DNA of 64,000 bases from Streptomyces curacoi. Its GTDB lineage: Bacteria > Actinomycetota > Actinomycetes > Streptomycetales > Streptomycetaceae. Positions 9,912 through 18,114 of the stretch are shown piece after piece; the first letter of the stretch is position 1; every line of letters starts with the position of its first letter. A model generated the notes under the pieces. It ran no database searches, was not told the origin of the DNA, and saw only the letters and a program-made list of their open reading frames with translations. Location of the stretch: positions 1,119,338 to 1,183,337 of the forward strand of contig NZ_KQ947984.1 in NCBI RefSeq assembly GCF_001513975.1, given 5' to 3'. Both the position numbers and the translations under genes were made by a program.

Positions 9912-9941
9912 TTTACGAAATCACACAGGCGACGCTAGGGT
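9912..9941 (+). promoter_or_regulatory. Candidate promoter for the acyltransferase gene
   Basis: TTTACG, an 18-base spacer and TAGGGT. The -10 is identical to that proposed for clpP1. The expected start point is near 9948, about 80 bases before the GTG start. Assigned by eye. Confidence 0.45.
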
Positions 9942-10025
9942 GCCTCAGATGTTCCACGCTGCCTCGTCCCCCGCATGCGCAGCGAGGTCCTGGATCGACT
10001 CCCCCGGATTCCGGCGGGAGGGTCT

Positions 10026-11228
10026 GTGACGAACTCGCTGCGACCGCAAGGCCACAACAGAGCGCCACTCCCCCCGGCACAGTCGTCGGCGGACGGAGTG
10101 CCGAGTCCGCGCTCGCCCCAGAACCAGAAGGCTCAAGCGAACAGCAGACCCGCGTCCAGCGGCGCCAAGCAGCGCGACGCGTTCTTCGACAACGCCAAGT
10201 ACCTGGCGATCGTGCTCGTCGCCATAGGACACGCCTGGGAGCCGATCAAGGGCGACAGCCGGATCCTGGAGGCCGTGTACACCGTCGTGTACACCTTCCA
10301 CATGCCGGCGTTCATCATCATCTCCGGCTTCTTCTCGCGCAGTTTCGACGCGAGCCCCAGCCGGCTCAAGCGCCTGATCACGGGCGTGGCGGTGCCGTAC
10401 ATCGTCTTCGAGACGGCCTATCCGCTCTTCAAGCGCTGGATCGACGAGGACCCGAGCCAGGAGATCAGTCTTCTGGACCCGTGGTATCTGACGTGGTTCC
10501 TGTGCGCGCTGTTCATCTGGCGGATGACCACCCCCATCTGGAAGATGGTGCGCTGGCCGCTGCCGCTCGCGCTCGGCCTCGCCATGGCGGCGACCGTCAC
10601 CCCGGAGATCGGGGACGACCTGGACCTGCAGCGGGTTCTGCAGTTCCTGCCGTACTTCGTGCTGGGTCTGTGCATGAAGCCCGAGCACTTCCACATGGTC
10701 CGTACGCGCACGGTGCGGTTGCTGTCCGTGCCGGTGGGCGCGGTCGCGCTGGCCTTCGGCTGGTGGGCGGTGCCGCGTATGAACACCGCGTGGTTCTACC
10801 ACCGTGACGCGGCGCAGGAGCTGGGCGCGCCGTGGTGGAGCGGGCCGGTCATGGTGCTGGCGATGTTCGGCTGCTCGCTGCTGCTGACGGCCTGCTTCTT
10901 CGCCTGGGTGCCGCGCCGCCACATGTGGTTCACGGCGCTCGGCGCGGGCACGCTGTACGGCTATCTGCTGCACGGCTTCTTCGTGAAGGCCGGTGACTAC
11001 CAGGGCTGGTTCGAGGCCGCCTGGCTGCACCGTCCGCTCGGGGAGATCTTCGTCACCGTCTGCGCGGCCGTCGGTGTCACGCTGCTGTGCACCAAGCCGG
11101 TGCAGCGGGTCTTCCGGTTCGCCATGGAGCCCAGGATGGAGTGGGCGTTCAAGCGGGACGCGGCGGAGCTGGCCCGGGAGCGCGAGAAGCGGGACGGTGC
11201 GGCCGCGCGCGAGAAGGTCAACGCCTGA
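10026..11228 (+). CDS. Membrane acyltransferase, fucose 4-O-acetylase-like (acyltransferase_3 family)
   Basis: About 400 residues from a GTG at 10026 preceded by GGGAGGG; an ATG 51 bases upstream is a weaker alternative. A Ser/Pro/Gln-rich N-terminal tail of about 45 residues precedes a polytopic domain opening with FFDNAKYLAIVLVAIGHAWE, where the His is the conserved family histidine. About 9-10 hydrophobic segments follow, then a charged C-terminal tail (EREKRDGAAAREK). Family members acetylate sugars or cell-surface glycans using cytoplasmic acetyl donors. The substrate here is unknown. Confidence 0.88.
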   Translation: MTNSLRPQGHNRAPLPPAQSSADGVPSPRSPQNQKAQANSRPASSGAKQRDAFFDNAKYLAIVLVAIGHAWEPIKGDSRILEAVYTVVYTFHMPAFIIISGFFSRSFDASPSRLKRLITGVAVPYIVFETAYPLFKRWIDEDPSQEISLLDPWYLTWFLCALFIWRMTTPIWKMVRWPLPLALGLAMAATVTPEIGDDLDLQRVLQFLPYFVLGLCMKPEHFHMVRTRTVRLLSVPVGAVALAFGWWAVPRMNTAWFYHRDAAQELGAPWWSGPVMVLAMFGCSLLLTACFFAWVPRRHMWFTALGAGTLYGYLLHGFFVKAGDYQGWFEAAWLHRPLGEIFVTVCAAVGVTLLCTKPVQRVFRFAMEPRMEWAFKRDAAELAREREKRDGAAAREKVNA

Positions 11229-11258
11229 CCGCAAGCCGCAAGTCCCCGTCGCGGGACG

Positions 11259-11723
11259 TCACTCATCGACCAGACCGAGAAGGGCGCGCATCCGCGCGTA
11301 CTTCTCGGTCAGTCGTTTCCGGGTGGTCTCGTCGAGGGCCGCGAGGCGTGCCGGGTCCGCGTTGTGCGCCAGGTCCGCCGTCTTCACCAGCAGTGCGCCG
11401 TCTGTGGCGAGGATGCGTCCGGCGTAGGCCTCGGGGGGCTCGTCCGCGCGCTTGGTGACCGCGCGGACGATGTCCTTCGTACGGGGGCTCAGGGCGGCCT
11501 CTTCCAGCCACTGCTCGGAGAGTGCGTCGTCTTCTACGGCGTCGTGCAGCCAGGCCGCGGCGATCTGGTCGGCGTCGCCGCCGCGGGAGCGTACGCCTTC
11601 GGCGACGGCCCTGAGGTGCTCGGTGTAGGGCTGTCCGGCCTTGTCCGTCTGGTCGGCGTGGGCGGCTCGGGCGATGGCCTCCACGGCGGCGAGGGAGAGC
11701 GGGGCTCGGGGAGTCTCGGTCAC
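11259..11723 (-). CDS. HD-domain phosphohydrolase, RelA/SpoT hydrolase-like (MESH1-like)
   Basis: 154 residues, a stand-alone HD domain. Expected metal ligands are visible: His22 in AAHADQTDKAG, His60-Asp61 in the HDAVED motif, and an Asp in KTADLAHN near residue 117. The combination H...Q.DKAG.PY..H plus HDAVED is that of RelA/SpoT-type hydrolase domains, so (p)ppGpp or nucleotide pyrophosphate hydrolysis is possible; no synthetase domain is present. Convergent with the acyltransferase, 30 bp between stops. Confidence 0.85.
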   Translation of the reverse strand: MTETPRAPLSLAAVEAIARAAHADQTDKAGQPYTEHLRAVAEGVRSRGGDADQIAAAWLHDAVEDDALSEQWLEEAALSPRTKDIVRAVTKRADEPPEAYAGRILATDGALLVKTADLAHNADPARLAALDETTRKRLTEKYARMRALLGLVDE

Positions 11724-11735
11724 GCGTCCAGTGTC

Positions 11736-11880
11736 TCGCCCCCGCCGCCCCTACCCGTCCCATCCCCCAGGGGCTCCGCCCCTTCAACCCCGGACCCCCC
11801 TGGGGGCCTGCGACCCCCAGACCCCCGCTTCGGCCCTGAACGGGCCTCGTCCTCAAACGCCGGACGGGCTGAAAGATGCC
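11736..11880. repeat. Dispersed GC-rich intergenic element, copy 1
   Basis: Begins TCGCCCCCGCCGCCCCT and contains CCCCAGGGGCTCCGCCCCTTC, CCCCGCTTCGGCC and CCTCAAACGCCGGACGGGCTGA. A related copy lies at 15767-15893. Both lie upstream of minus-strand start codons and fold into G/C hairpins. The CGCCGGACGGGCTGA type string is, from memory, frequent between Streptomyces genes. Confidence 0.65.
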
Positions 11881-12275
11881 GACCGGCGTTGAGACGTGAC
11901 CGCCGCCGGGTGCGCGGCCACAGCGGGTGGGTGGGGGTTAGGGATGGGGCGGGCCTCGGCCTCGAACGCCGGACCGGCTGAGGGACGCCAACCGCGCTGG
12001 GATGTGACCGCCGCCGGGTGCCCGGCCACAGCCGGCGGGTGGGGGCTGGGGATGGGGCGGGCCTCGGCCTCGAACGCCGGGCGGGCTGAAGGCTGCTGGG
12101 CCGGCGTTGGGAAGGGACCATCGCCAGGGGGGTGCGGTCCCAGCGGGTGGGTGGGGGTTGGGGATGGCGTGGGCTCGGCCTCGGATGCCGGGCGGGCCGA
12201 CTGGTGCCGAGCGGCGCCGGGAAGGGGCCGCCGTCGGTGTGCGGCCCCAGCGGGTGGGTGGGGGCTGGGGGTGGG
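11842..12275. repeat. Imperfect tandem repeat array, unit 108-111 bp, four copies
   Basis: The anchor GGGCCTCGGCCTCGAACGCC or a close variant occurs at 11842, 11951, 12059 and 12171 (spacings 109, 108 and about 112). Each unit also carries GTGACCGCCGCCGGGTG or a variant and AGCGGGTGGGTGGGGGTTG or a variant. The array fills the space between the HD-domain gene and the phosphatase gene. No promoter, RNA or plausible coding frame was found in it. Confidence 0.8.
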
Positions 12276-13457
12276 TCAGCGTGGTGGGGGCTGGGTCGTT
12301 GGGCCCTCTCGGCAGATCAGTAGGAGGGCTCTGTCGTCGTTGACGTCCTTCGCCACCGCTTCGATGAGGTGCCAGGCGGCGCCGTGGAAGCCGCCGGCGA
12401 CATAGCGGTCGGCCTCGCCGGTGAGGCGGTCTATGCCCTCGACGATGTCGCGGTCGGACGTTTCGACCAGGCCGTCCGTGAAGAGCATCAGGACGTCGCC
12501 GGGGCGCAGCGAGCCCTTCACGGGGTCGAACTGGGCGCCGTCGTACACGCCGAGGAGGGGGCCCTCGGCCGCCTTCTCCTCCCAGCGGCCGCTGCCTGCG
12601 CTCAGTTGGAGGCCGGGCGGGTGGCCCGCGGAGTAGAGCTCGTAGTCTCCCGAGTCCAGGTCCAGGACCAGGTGGATCGACGTCGCGAAGCCCTCGTCCC
12701 AGTCCTGGCGGAGCAGGTAGCCGTTGGCCGCCGGGAGGAACGCGTGCGGGGGCAGGCTGCCCAGGAGGCCGCCGAAGGCTCCGGAGAGGAGCAGGGCGCG
12801 CGAACCCGCGTCCATGCCCTTGCCGGACACGTCCGTCAGGACGACCTCCAGCGTGCGGCCGCCGTTCGTGCGGGCCGCCACGACGAAGTCGCCGGAGAAG
12901 GACTGGCCGCCCGCCGGGCGCAGCGCCATCTCGCGGTGCCAGCCGTGCGGCAGGCTCGGCAGCTTGCTCTGGACGCGGATGCGTTCGCGCAGGTCGAAGA
13001 GCATCGTGCCGCCGCGCCGCCAGGGCACGCCGACGCGGCTGCGGAACTGCGCGATCAGCAGGCCGAAGAAGCCGCAGGCGGCCACGACCAGGACCACGCC
13101 AGGGGTTACGCGGGACGGGCCTTCCGTGTACGGGCCCAGCTGCACGGACTCGACGATCAGGGCAGTGGCGGCAGCGGCGTACAGGCCCAGCAGGCTCGCC
13201 GGGCGCAGCAGCAGCCCGCCCGCCACGATCGGCAGGACCAGTGCGGCCGGGGAGAACCACACCGGGTTGGCCATCGTCAGGGAGCAGATCAGCGGCACCA
13301 TCAGGAGGAGGCCGGCCAGGGCGATCCAGTCCGAGCCGTCCCCGCGGAAGTAGTCCACGGCGCTTCTGCGCACGCCGACGCGGGCCCGGTGCCACTGCAT
13401 CTTCAACCGGGCCGTGAACGTCTCGGCCGCCGTGCGCCGCTCTCGTCCTGCTGCCAT
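12276..13457 (-). CDS. Membrane PP2C/SpoIIE-type Ser/Thr phosphatase
   Basis: 393 residues. About four hydrophobic segments lie in residues 45-140 (WIALAGLLLMVPLICSLTM, ALVLPIVAGGLLL and others). A cytoplasmic SpoIIE/RsbU-type phosphatase domain follows with the metal-binding motifs SGDFV, LTDVSGKG, SAGHPPG, LFTDGLVE and DDRALLL. Such enzymes dephosphorylate anti-sigma antagonist proteins; no anti-sigma or antagonist gene is adjacent, so the target is unknown. The tail TTQPPPR runs into the repeat array, suggesting the gene end abuts or was trimmed by it. Confidence 0.92.
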   Translation of the reverse strand: MAAGRERRTAAETFTARLKMQWHRARVGVRRSAVDYFRGDGSDWIALAGLLLMVPLICSLTMANPVWFSPAALVLPIVAGGLLLRPASLLGLYAAAATALIVESVQLGPYTEGPSRVTPGVVLVVAACGFFGLLIAQFRSRVGVPWRRGGTMLFDLRERIRVQSKLPSLPHGWHREMALRPAGGQSFSGDFVVAARTNGGRTLEVVLTDVSGKGMDAGSRALLLSGAFGGLLGSLPPHAFLPAANGYLLRQDWDEGFATSIHLVLDLDSGDYELYSAGHPPGLQLSAGSGRWEEKAAEGPLLGVYDGAQFDPVKGSLRPGDVLMLFTDGLVETSDRDIVEGIDRLTGEADRYVAGGFHGAAWHLIEAVAKDVNDDRALLLICREGPTTQPPPR

Positions 13458-13619
13458 TAGTTCGGGACCCTATCCATCGGACCAGCTGCTTGGCACGGGA
13501 GGTCCCACTTGTCCCCCGTCCGAGGTTCGACTTCACAGTGAACTTCACGGAAAGCCGTCCCGCCGCCGCCAACGAGAAATTCCCTCGCTGGTCCCGCAAT
13601 GCCCTGGTACGCATGGTTC

Positions 13620-14885
13620 ATGGCGAAAGACAGTGCGAGCGATCCCGGTCAGTCCGGCCGTCCCGAACTGCGGGTGCTGCGGCAGGACGAGTGGAACATT
13701 TGGTACGACAGCCTGATCCGCGCCTTCAGCGGAGTCCCGGAGGCGTCCGAGGAGCGGGAGTTGTGGGACGCCCTCACCGAGCTCGACCGTTCCATCGGCG
13801 CCTGGGACGGGGACGCGTGCGTGGGGACGGCGGGCGCGTTCAGCTTCCGGCTCACGGTGCCCGGCGGTGCGTCCGTGCCCGCCGCGGGCGTCACGATGGT
13901 CAGCGTCGCCGCCACGCACCGCCGGCGCGGTGTGCTGACGTCGATGATGCGACAGCAGCTGGACGATGTGCGTGCGTGGGGCTGGCCCCTCGCCGTACTG
14001 ACCGCCTCCGAGCCGGAGATCTACGGCCGTTTCGGGTACGGCGTCGGCACCTTCCATGTGAACGCCGAGATCGACACGACACGCGTACGGCTGTCCGTGC
14101 CGCCCGGCACCGATGACGTCCGTCTGCGGTACGCCGTACCGGCCGACGTCCTCGACGTGTGCGAGGCGGTGTACGCGCGCAAGGTGCCCGGCCGGCCGGG
14201 GATGCTCGCGCGGCTGCCCGGCTGGGAGCGGCTCGGGCTGCTCGACCCGGAGAGCGACCGGGACGGCGCGTCACCGCTGCAGTGCGTGCTGGCGGAGCGG
14301 GACGGCGAGGTCGTGGGGTACGCCCGCTTCCGCGTCAAGCCGGAGTGGGATGCCTCCGGGCCCAAGGGCTCGGTGCTGCTGCGGGACACCGAGGCCCTCG
14401 ACCCGGCGGCGCAGGCCGCGCTGTGGCGGTTCCTGTTCGACATCGACCTGACGGCGACCGTGAAGGCGTACGGGCGGCCGATGGACGAGGCCTGGCAGCA
14501 CCAGGTGTCCGACATCCGGCGGTGTGCGCCGCGGGTGCGGGACTCTTTGCACGTTCGGCTGGTGGACGTCGGGGCCGCGCTGGAGGCGCGGACCTATCAG
14601 GCGCCGGTGGATGTGGTGTTCGAGGTGGAGGACGCCTTCTGCCCCTGGAACGCGGGGCGTTGGCGGCTGTCCGGGGACGCCAAGGGCGCGTCGTGCGAGC
14701 GTACGACGGACGCTGCCGATCTCTCCCTGTCCGTACGGGAGTTGGGGGCGGCCTATCTCGGCGGCGTGAGCCTGGGCGCGCTGGCCGGCGCCGGGCGGGT
14801 GCGGGAGCTGCGGCAGGGGGCGCTGGCGGAGGCGTCGGTGGGGTTCGCGTCGGCCGTGGCGCCGTGGCTGCCGCACGGCTTCTGA
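13620..14885 (+). CDS. GNAT N-acetyltransferase of the Eis family
   Basis: About 421 residues from ATG 13620; an in-frame ATG at 13599 is an alternative and neither has a good ribosome site. The first half is a GNAT domain with the acetyl-CoA loop VAATHRRRGVLTSMMRQQ and the segment SEPEIYGRFGYG, typical of Eis proteins. The second half contains a further GNAT-like domain and an SCP2-like C-terminal domain (YLGGVSLGALAGAGRV) ending with the conserved C-terminal Phe of the family (HGF). Eis enzymes acetylate aminoglycosides or lysines. The substrate here is unknown. Confidence 0.92.
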   Translation: MAKDSASDPGQSGRPELRVLRQDEWNIWYDSLIRAFSGVPEASEERELWDALTELDRSIGAWDGDACVGTAGAFSFRLTVPGGASVPAAGVTMVSVAATHRRRGVLTSMMRQQLDDVRAWGWPLAVLTASEPEIYGRFGYGVGTFHVNAEIDTTRVRLSVPPGTDDVRLRYAVPADVLDVCEAVYARKVPGRPGMLARLPGWERLGLLDPESDRDGASPLQCVLAERDGEVVGYARFRVKPEWDASGPKGSVLLRDTEALDPAAQAALWRFLFDIDLTATVKAYGRPMDEAWQHQVSDIRRCAPRVRDSLHVRLVDVGAALEARTYQAPVDVVFEVEDAFCPWNAGRWRLSGDAKGASCERTTDAADLSLSVRELGAAYLGGVSLGALAGAGRVRELRQGALAEASVGFASAVAPWLPHGF

Positions 14886-14900
14886 GCCGGGGCGACTGCC

Positions 14901-15719
14901 TTACGGGGTCTGGCAGTCCGGGCACCAGAAGAGGTTGCGGGCGGCGAGGTCGGCGGTGCGGATCTCGCCGCCACAGATGTGGCAGGGCAGGTTGGCCCTG
15001 CGGTAGACGTAGACCTCGCCGCCGTGGTCGTCGACGCGCGGCGGGCGGCCCATCGCCTCCGGGGTGTGCTCGGGGCGGACGGTGTCGATGCGGTTGTTGC
15101 GCACGCCCTCGCGCATGAGCTCGACGAGGTCGGTCCAGATGGCGTCCCACTGCGCGGGGGTGATGTCCCTGCCCGCGCGGTACGGGTCGATGCGGTGCCG
15201 GAAGAGGACCTCGGCGCGGTAGACGTTGCCGACGCCCGCGATGACCTTCTGGTCCATGAGCAGGGCGGCGATCGTCGTACGGCTGCGGGAGATCCTCTGG
15301 TACGCGGTGTGCGGGTCCGCGTCGGCGCGCAGGGGGTCGGGGCCCAGGCGGTCGTGTATCGCCTGCTTGTCGGTGTGCGTGATCAGGGCGCAGGTGGTGG
15401 GGCCGCGGAGATCGACGTACGACGTGCTGTTCGCGAGGCGGAGGCGGACGGTGTCCGTGGGCGGGGGCGCGGGGGCGGCGCCGAAGTCGACCTTGCCGAA
15501 GAGGCCGAGGTGGATGTGGATCCAGTCGGCGGCCTCGGCGTCGCGGAAGCCGAGGAAGAGGTGTTTGCCGTGGGCCTCGGTGCGGGTGAGCTCCGAGCCG
15601 TTGAGGAGTTCCGCGGCGTCCGAGAACTTGCCCTGGGGACTGGTGACGCGGGGGGTCGTGCCGAGGAACGCGGCGGCGTAGTCCTGGGCCAGCCGGTGGA
15701 TGGTGTGCCCCTCAGGCAC
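14901..15719 (-). CDS. Fpg/Nei-family DNA glycosylase/AP lyase (endonuclease VIII-like)
   Basis: Base-excision repair enzyme. 272 residues from a GTG at 15717-15719 with GAAGGAG upstream. After start-methionine removal the protein begins PEGHTIHRLA; Pro2 and Glu3 are the catalytic pair of the family. The H2TH region includes DQKVIAGVGNVYRAEVLF. The C-terminal zinc finger is complete (CHICGG...CPDC). The PEGH opening is that of the actinobacterial Nei branch. A 1.2 kb longer open frame upstream overlaps rpiB and is not real. Confidence 0.95.
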   Translation of the reverse strand: MPEGHTIHRLAQDYAAAFLGTTPRVTSPQGKFSDAAELLNGSELTRTEAHGKHLFLGFRDAEAADWIHIHLGLFGKVDFGAAPAPPPTDTVRLRLANSTSYVDLRGPTTCALITHTDKQAIHDRLGPDPLRADADPHTAYQRISRSRTTIAALLMDQKVIAGVGNVYRAEVLFRHRIDPYRAGRDITPAQWDAIWTDLVELMREGVRNNRIDTVRPEHTPEAMGRPPRVDDHGGEVYVYRRANLPCHICGGEIRTADLAARNLFWCPDCQTP

Positions 15720-15766
15720 GGTGGCTCCTTCTTCGTGTGCGGGTGAGGGGGGCGGCGTGTGAGGGT

Positions 15767-15893
15767 TTCGCCCCCGCCGCCCCTGCCCGTTCCCCTCCTG
15801 AGGGGGCTGAGCCCCTTCGACCCCGGCCAGGGGGCTGCCGCCCCCTGGACCCCGCTTCGGCGGGCCGCAATGCGCGGCCGGAGTCGCGCGGAA
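15767..15893. repeat. Dispersed GC-rich intergenic element, copy 2
   Basis: Begins TCGCCCCCGCCGCCCCTG at 15768 and shares the succession of C/G blocks with 11736-11880. It includes a clear hairpin CCAGGGGGC / GCCCCCTGG at 15827-15848. It fills the gap between the rpiB stop and the Nei start on the minus strand and could end rpiB transcription. Confidence 0.65.
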
Positions 15894-15894
15894 G

Positions 15895-16380
15895 CTACTG
15901 CTGCGGGTGGTGCGGCGGGATCGGGGGCAGGTCGCCCGTCGTCTCGTACTCGGCCAGCATGGTGATGCGGCGGGTGTGACGGTCGTCACCGGAGTACGGG
16001 GTGCCCAGGAACGTCTCGACGAACTTCGTCGCCTCTTCCGTGGTGTGCATGCGCGCACCCACCGCGACGACGTTCGCGTTGTTGTGCTGGCGGCCCAGCG
16101 CCGCCGTCTCCTCGCTCCAGGCCAGCGCCGCGCGCACACCCTTCACCTTGTTCGCGGCGATCTGCTCACCGTTGCCGGAGCCGCCGATCACGATGCCGAG
16201 GGAGTCGGGGTCCGCGGCCGTCTTCTCCGCCGCGCGGAGGCAGAAGGGCGGGTAGTCGTCCTGGGCGTCGTAGATGTGGGGGCCGCAGTCGACCGGGTCG
16301 TGCCCCGCCGCCTTGAGCCACTCGACGAGGTGGTTCTTGAGTTCGAAGCCCGCATGGTCGGAGCCGAGATACACGCGCAT
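15895..16380 (-). CDS. rpiB: Ribose-5-phosphate isomerase B
   Basis: Interconverts ribose-5-phosphate and ribulose-5-phosphate in the pentose phosphate pathway. 161 residues from the ATG at 16378-16380 (MRVYLGSDHAGFELK); the frame extends 19 codons upstream but homology starts here. The RpiB/LacAB fold markers are present: SDHAG near the N-terminus, GIVIGGSGNGEQ phosphate loop and the NNANVVAVGARM segment. The C-terminal PPIPPHHPQQ tail is an actinobacterial extension. Confidence 0.95.
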   Translation of the reverse strand: MRVYLGSDHAGFELKNHLVEWLKAAGHDPVDCGPHIYDAQDDYPPFCLRAAEKTAADPDSLGIVIGGSGNGEQIAANKVKGVRAALAWSEETAALGRQHNNANVVAVGARMHTTEEATKFVETFLGTPYSGDDRHTRRITMLAEYETTGDLPPIPPHHPQQ

Positions 16381-16597
16381 GGAATGAGTGTGACACGACC
16401 GTTTCGGGGCAACAGCGCCGGGTGTCGATCGCGTCAAATGTGACGCACGCTATGGAAGCTCAAGAAAACCTCAAGTAACAATCCCGAATCAAAGGTTCCC
16501 GAATCCGATCTCCTCCGATTCACTGGTCCGACTCGTACACCGCTCGTTCACCCCCGGTACGAGAACTGCTCCCCATGGCGCAAAGGAAATCCGTTCC

Positions 16598-18049
16598 ATG
16601 ACTTCGCAGCCGACTCAGAAGACGGCCCCGCCGGCCCCAGGCGGCCACGGCCTGCAGGCCGGACTGAAGAACCGCCACCTCTCCATGATCGCCATCGGCG
16701 GTGTCATCGGTGCCGGGCTCTTCGTCGGGTCCAGCTCCGGTATCGCCACCGCCGGACCCGGCATCCTCCTGTCGTACGCCCTCGTCGGCACGCTCGTGGT
16801 GCTGGTGATGCGGATGCTCGGTGAGATGTCCGCGGCCAACCCGACGTCCGGGTCGTTCTCCGAACACGCCGACCGGGCGCTCGGGCGCTGGGCCGGGTTC
16901 TCCATCGGCTGGCTGTACTGGTTCTTCTGGGTCGTCGTGCTGGCGGTCGAGGCGACCGCCGGTGCGGCGATCCTGGAGGGCTGGATCCCGCAGGTGCCGC
17001 AGTGGGGCTGGGCCCTGATCGTGATGGTGGTGCTGACCGCCACCAACCTCGTCTCCGTCGGGTCGTACGGCGAGTTCGAGTTCTGGTTCGCCGGGATCAA
17101 GGTCGTCGCCATCGCGGCGTTCATCGTCATCGGCGGGCTGGCCGTGTTCGGGGTGCTCCCGGGCGTCGACAGCGAGCAGGCCGGGCTGAGCAACCTCACC
17201 GAGCACGGCGGCTTCCTGCCCAACGGACCGGGGGCGATCCTCACCGGTGTGCTGCTGGTCGTCTTCTCCTTCATGGGCAGCGAGATCGCCACCCTCGCCG
17301 CCGGTGAGTCCGAGGACCCGCAGCGGGCCGTCACCAAGGCCACCAACAGCATCATCTGGCGAGTCGCCGTCTTCTACCTCGGCTCGATCCTCGTCGTGGT
17401 GGCCCTGCTGCCCTGGGACAGCAAGGCGATCGCCGACAAGGGCTCGTACGTCGCCGCGCTCGACTCCCTCGGCATCCCGCACGCCGGTCAGATCATGAAC
17501 TTCATCGTGCTGACCTCGGTGCTGTCCTGTCTCAACTCCGGCCTCTACACCGCCTCCCGCATGGCCTTCTCCCTCGGCCAGCGCGGTGACGCGCCGAAGT
17601 CCTTCGCTCGGACGACCGGCAGCGGTGTGCCGCGGACGGCGATCCTCGCGTCTGTCGTGTTCGGCTTCGTGGCCGTCTTCTTCAACTACAAGTTCCCGGA
17701 CTCCGTCTTCCTCTTCCTCGTCAACTCCTCCGGTGCGGTCGCCCTGTTCGTCTGGCTGGTGATCTGCTTCTCGCAGCTGCGCATGCGGAAGATCATCAAG
17801 GCGGAGGCGCCGGAGAAGCTCGTCGTGAAGATGTGGCTGTACCCGTATCTGACCTGGGCGACGGCCGCGCTGATCGTGTTCGTGCTCGGTTACATGCTGA
17901 CCGACACCGAGCACGACGGGCGCAAGACCGTGCTGCTGTCCCTGCTCGTGGCCGCGGTCGTGCTGATCGTCGCCCTCGTGAAGGAGAAGATCGGCGGCGG
18001 GCGCGCGACGGCCTCCGTGGAGGTGCGTGACGACGTCAAGGTCGGCTGA
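16598..18049 (+). CDS. Amino-acid permease (APC/AAT family, GABA permease-like)
   Basis: 483 residues, about 12 membrane segments. The family opening is clear: LKNRHLSMIAIGGVIGAGLF, then MRMLGEMSAANPTSGSFSEHA and the segment ESEDPQRAVTKATNSIIWR. Members are proton-coupled amino-acid importers; the EMSAANPTSGSF type groups with GabP/proline-specific transporters, but the substrate is not certain. It is a paralog of the permease at 24847-26244 (the same EMSAA.P.SGSF and EFEFWFA.(I/L)KV signatures). A hairpin terminator follows. About 160 bp upstream separate it from divergent rpiB. Confidence 0.93.
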   Translation: MTSQPTQKTAPPAPGGHGLQAGLKNRHLSMIAIGGVIGAGLFVGSSSGIATAGPGILLSYALVGTLVVLVMRMLGEMSAANPTSGSFSEHADRALGRWAGFSIGWLYWFFWVVVLAVEATAGAAILEGWIPQVPQWGWALIVMVVLTATNLVSVGSYGEFEFWFAGIKVVAIAAFIVIGGLAVFGVLPGVDSEQAGLSNLTEHGGFLPNGPGAILTGVLLVVFSFMGSEIATLAAGESEDPQRAVTKATNSIIWRVAVFYLGSILVVVALLPWDSKAIADKGSYVAALDSLGIPHAGQIMNFIVLTSVLSCLNSGLYTASRMAFSLGQRGDAPKSFARTTGSGVPRTAILASVVFGFVAVFFNYKFPDSVFLFLVNSSGAVALFVWLVICFSQLRMRKIIKAEAPEKLVVKMWLYPYLTWATAALIVFVLGYMLTDTEHDGRKTVLLSLLVAAVVLIVALVKEKIGGGRATASVEVRDDVKVG

Positions 18050-18066
18050 CCTCTGACTGCGGGCCG

Positions 18067-18104
18067 GGGGCCCTGTGGTGTCGTACGGCGCACCGCAGGG
18101 CCCC
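18067..18104. terminator. Hairpin between the permease and giant kinase genes
   Basis: GGGGCCCTG-T-GGTG pairs with CACC-G-CAGGGCCCC around a ten-base loop. It is 18 bases after the permease stop and 11 bases beyond the kinase stop, so it probably serves both. Confidence 0.8.
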
Positions 18105-18114
18105 TTGGCGTGCC

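Larger units (their letters stand above)
9476..10025. other. Non-coding interval with promoter-like elements
   Basis: About 550 bp with lower GC than its surroundings and no frame with convincing codon use, lying between divergent genes. It holds a tandem 10-bp repeat CCCGTACGGT (9653-9672), a palindrome GTCCGGAT-GA-ATCCGGAC (9807-9824), and a promoter-like TTTACG (9912-9917) with an 18-base spacer to TAGGGT (9936-9941) upstream of the acyltransferase gene. No RNA gene recognised. Confidence 0.6.

Noticed and set aside
9482..9938. Several short frames in the 550-bp gap before the acyltransferase
   Set aside because: No ribosome sites, no regular third-position GC and no recognisable family on either strand.
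11736..12275. Possible coding in the long open frames through the repeat array
   Set aside because: Open frames continue from neighbouring genes and translate to low-complexity Arg/Gly/Pro; the tandem unit length is not always a multiple of three.
11736..12275. CRISPR array
   Set aside because: Units of 108-111 bp are tandem and degenerate, without short repeats separated by unique spacers, and no cas genes are present.
18067..18104. Operator for the permease or kinase
   Set aside because: It lies between two convergent stops, so a terminator is the simpler reading.
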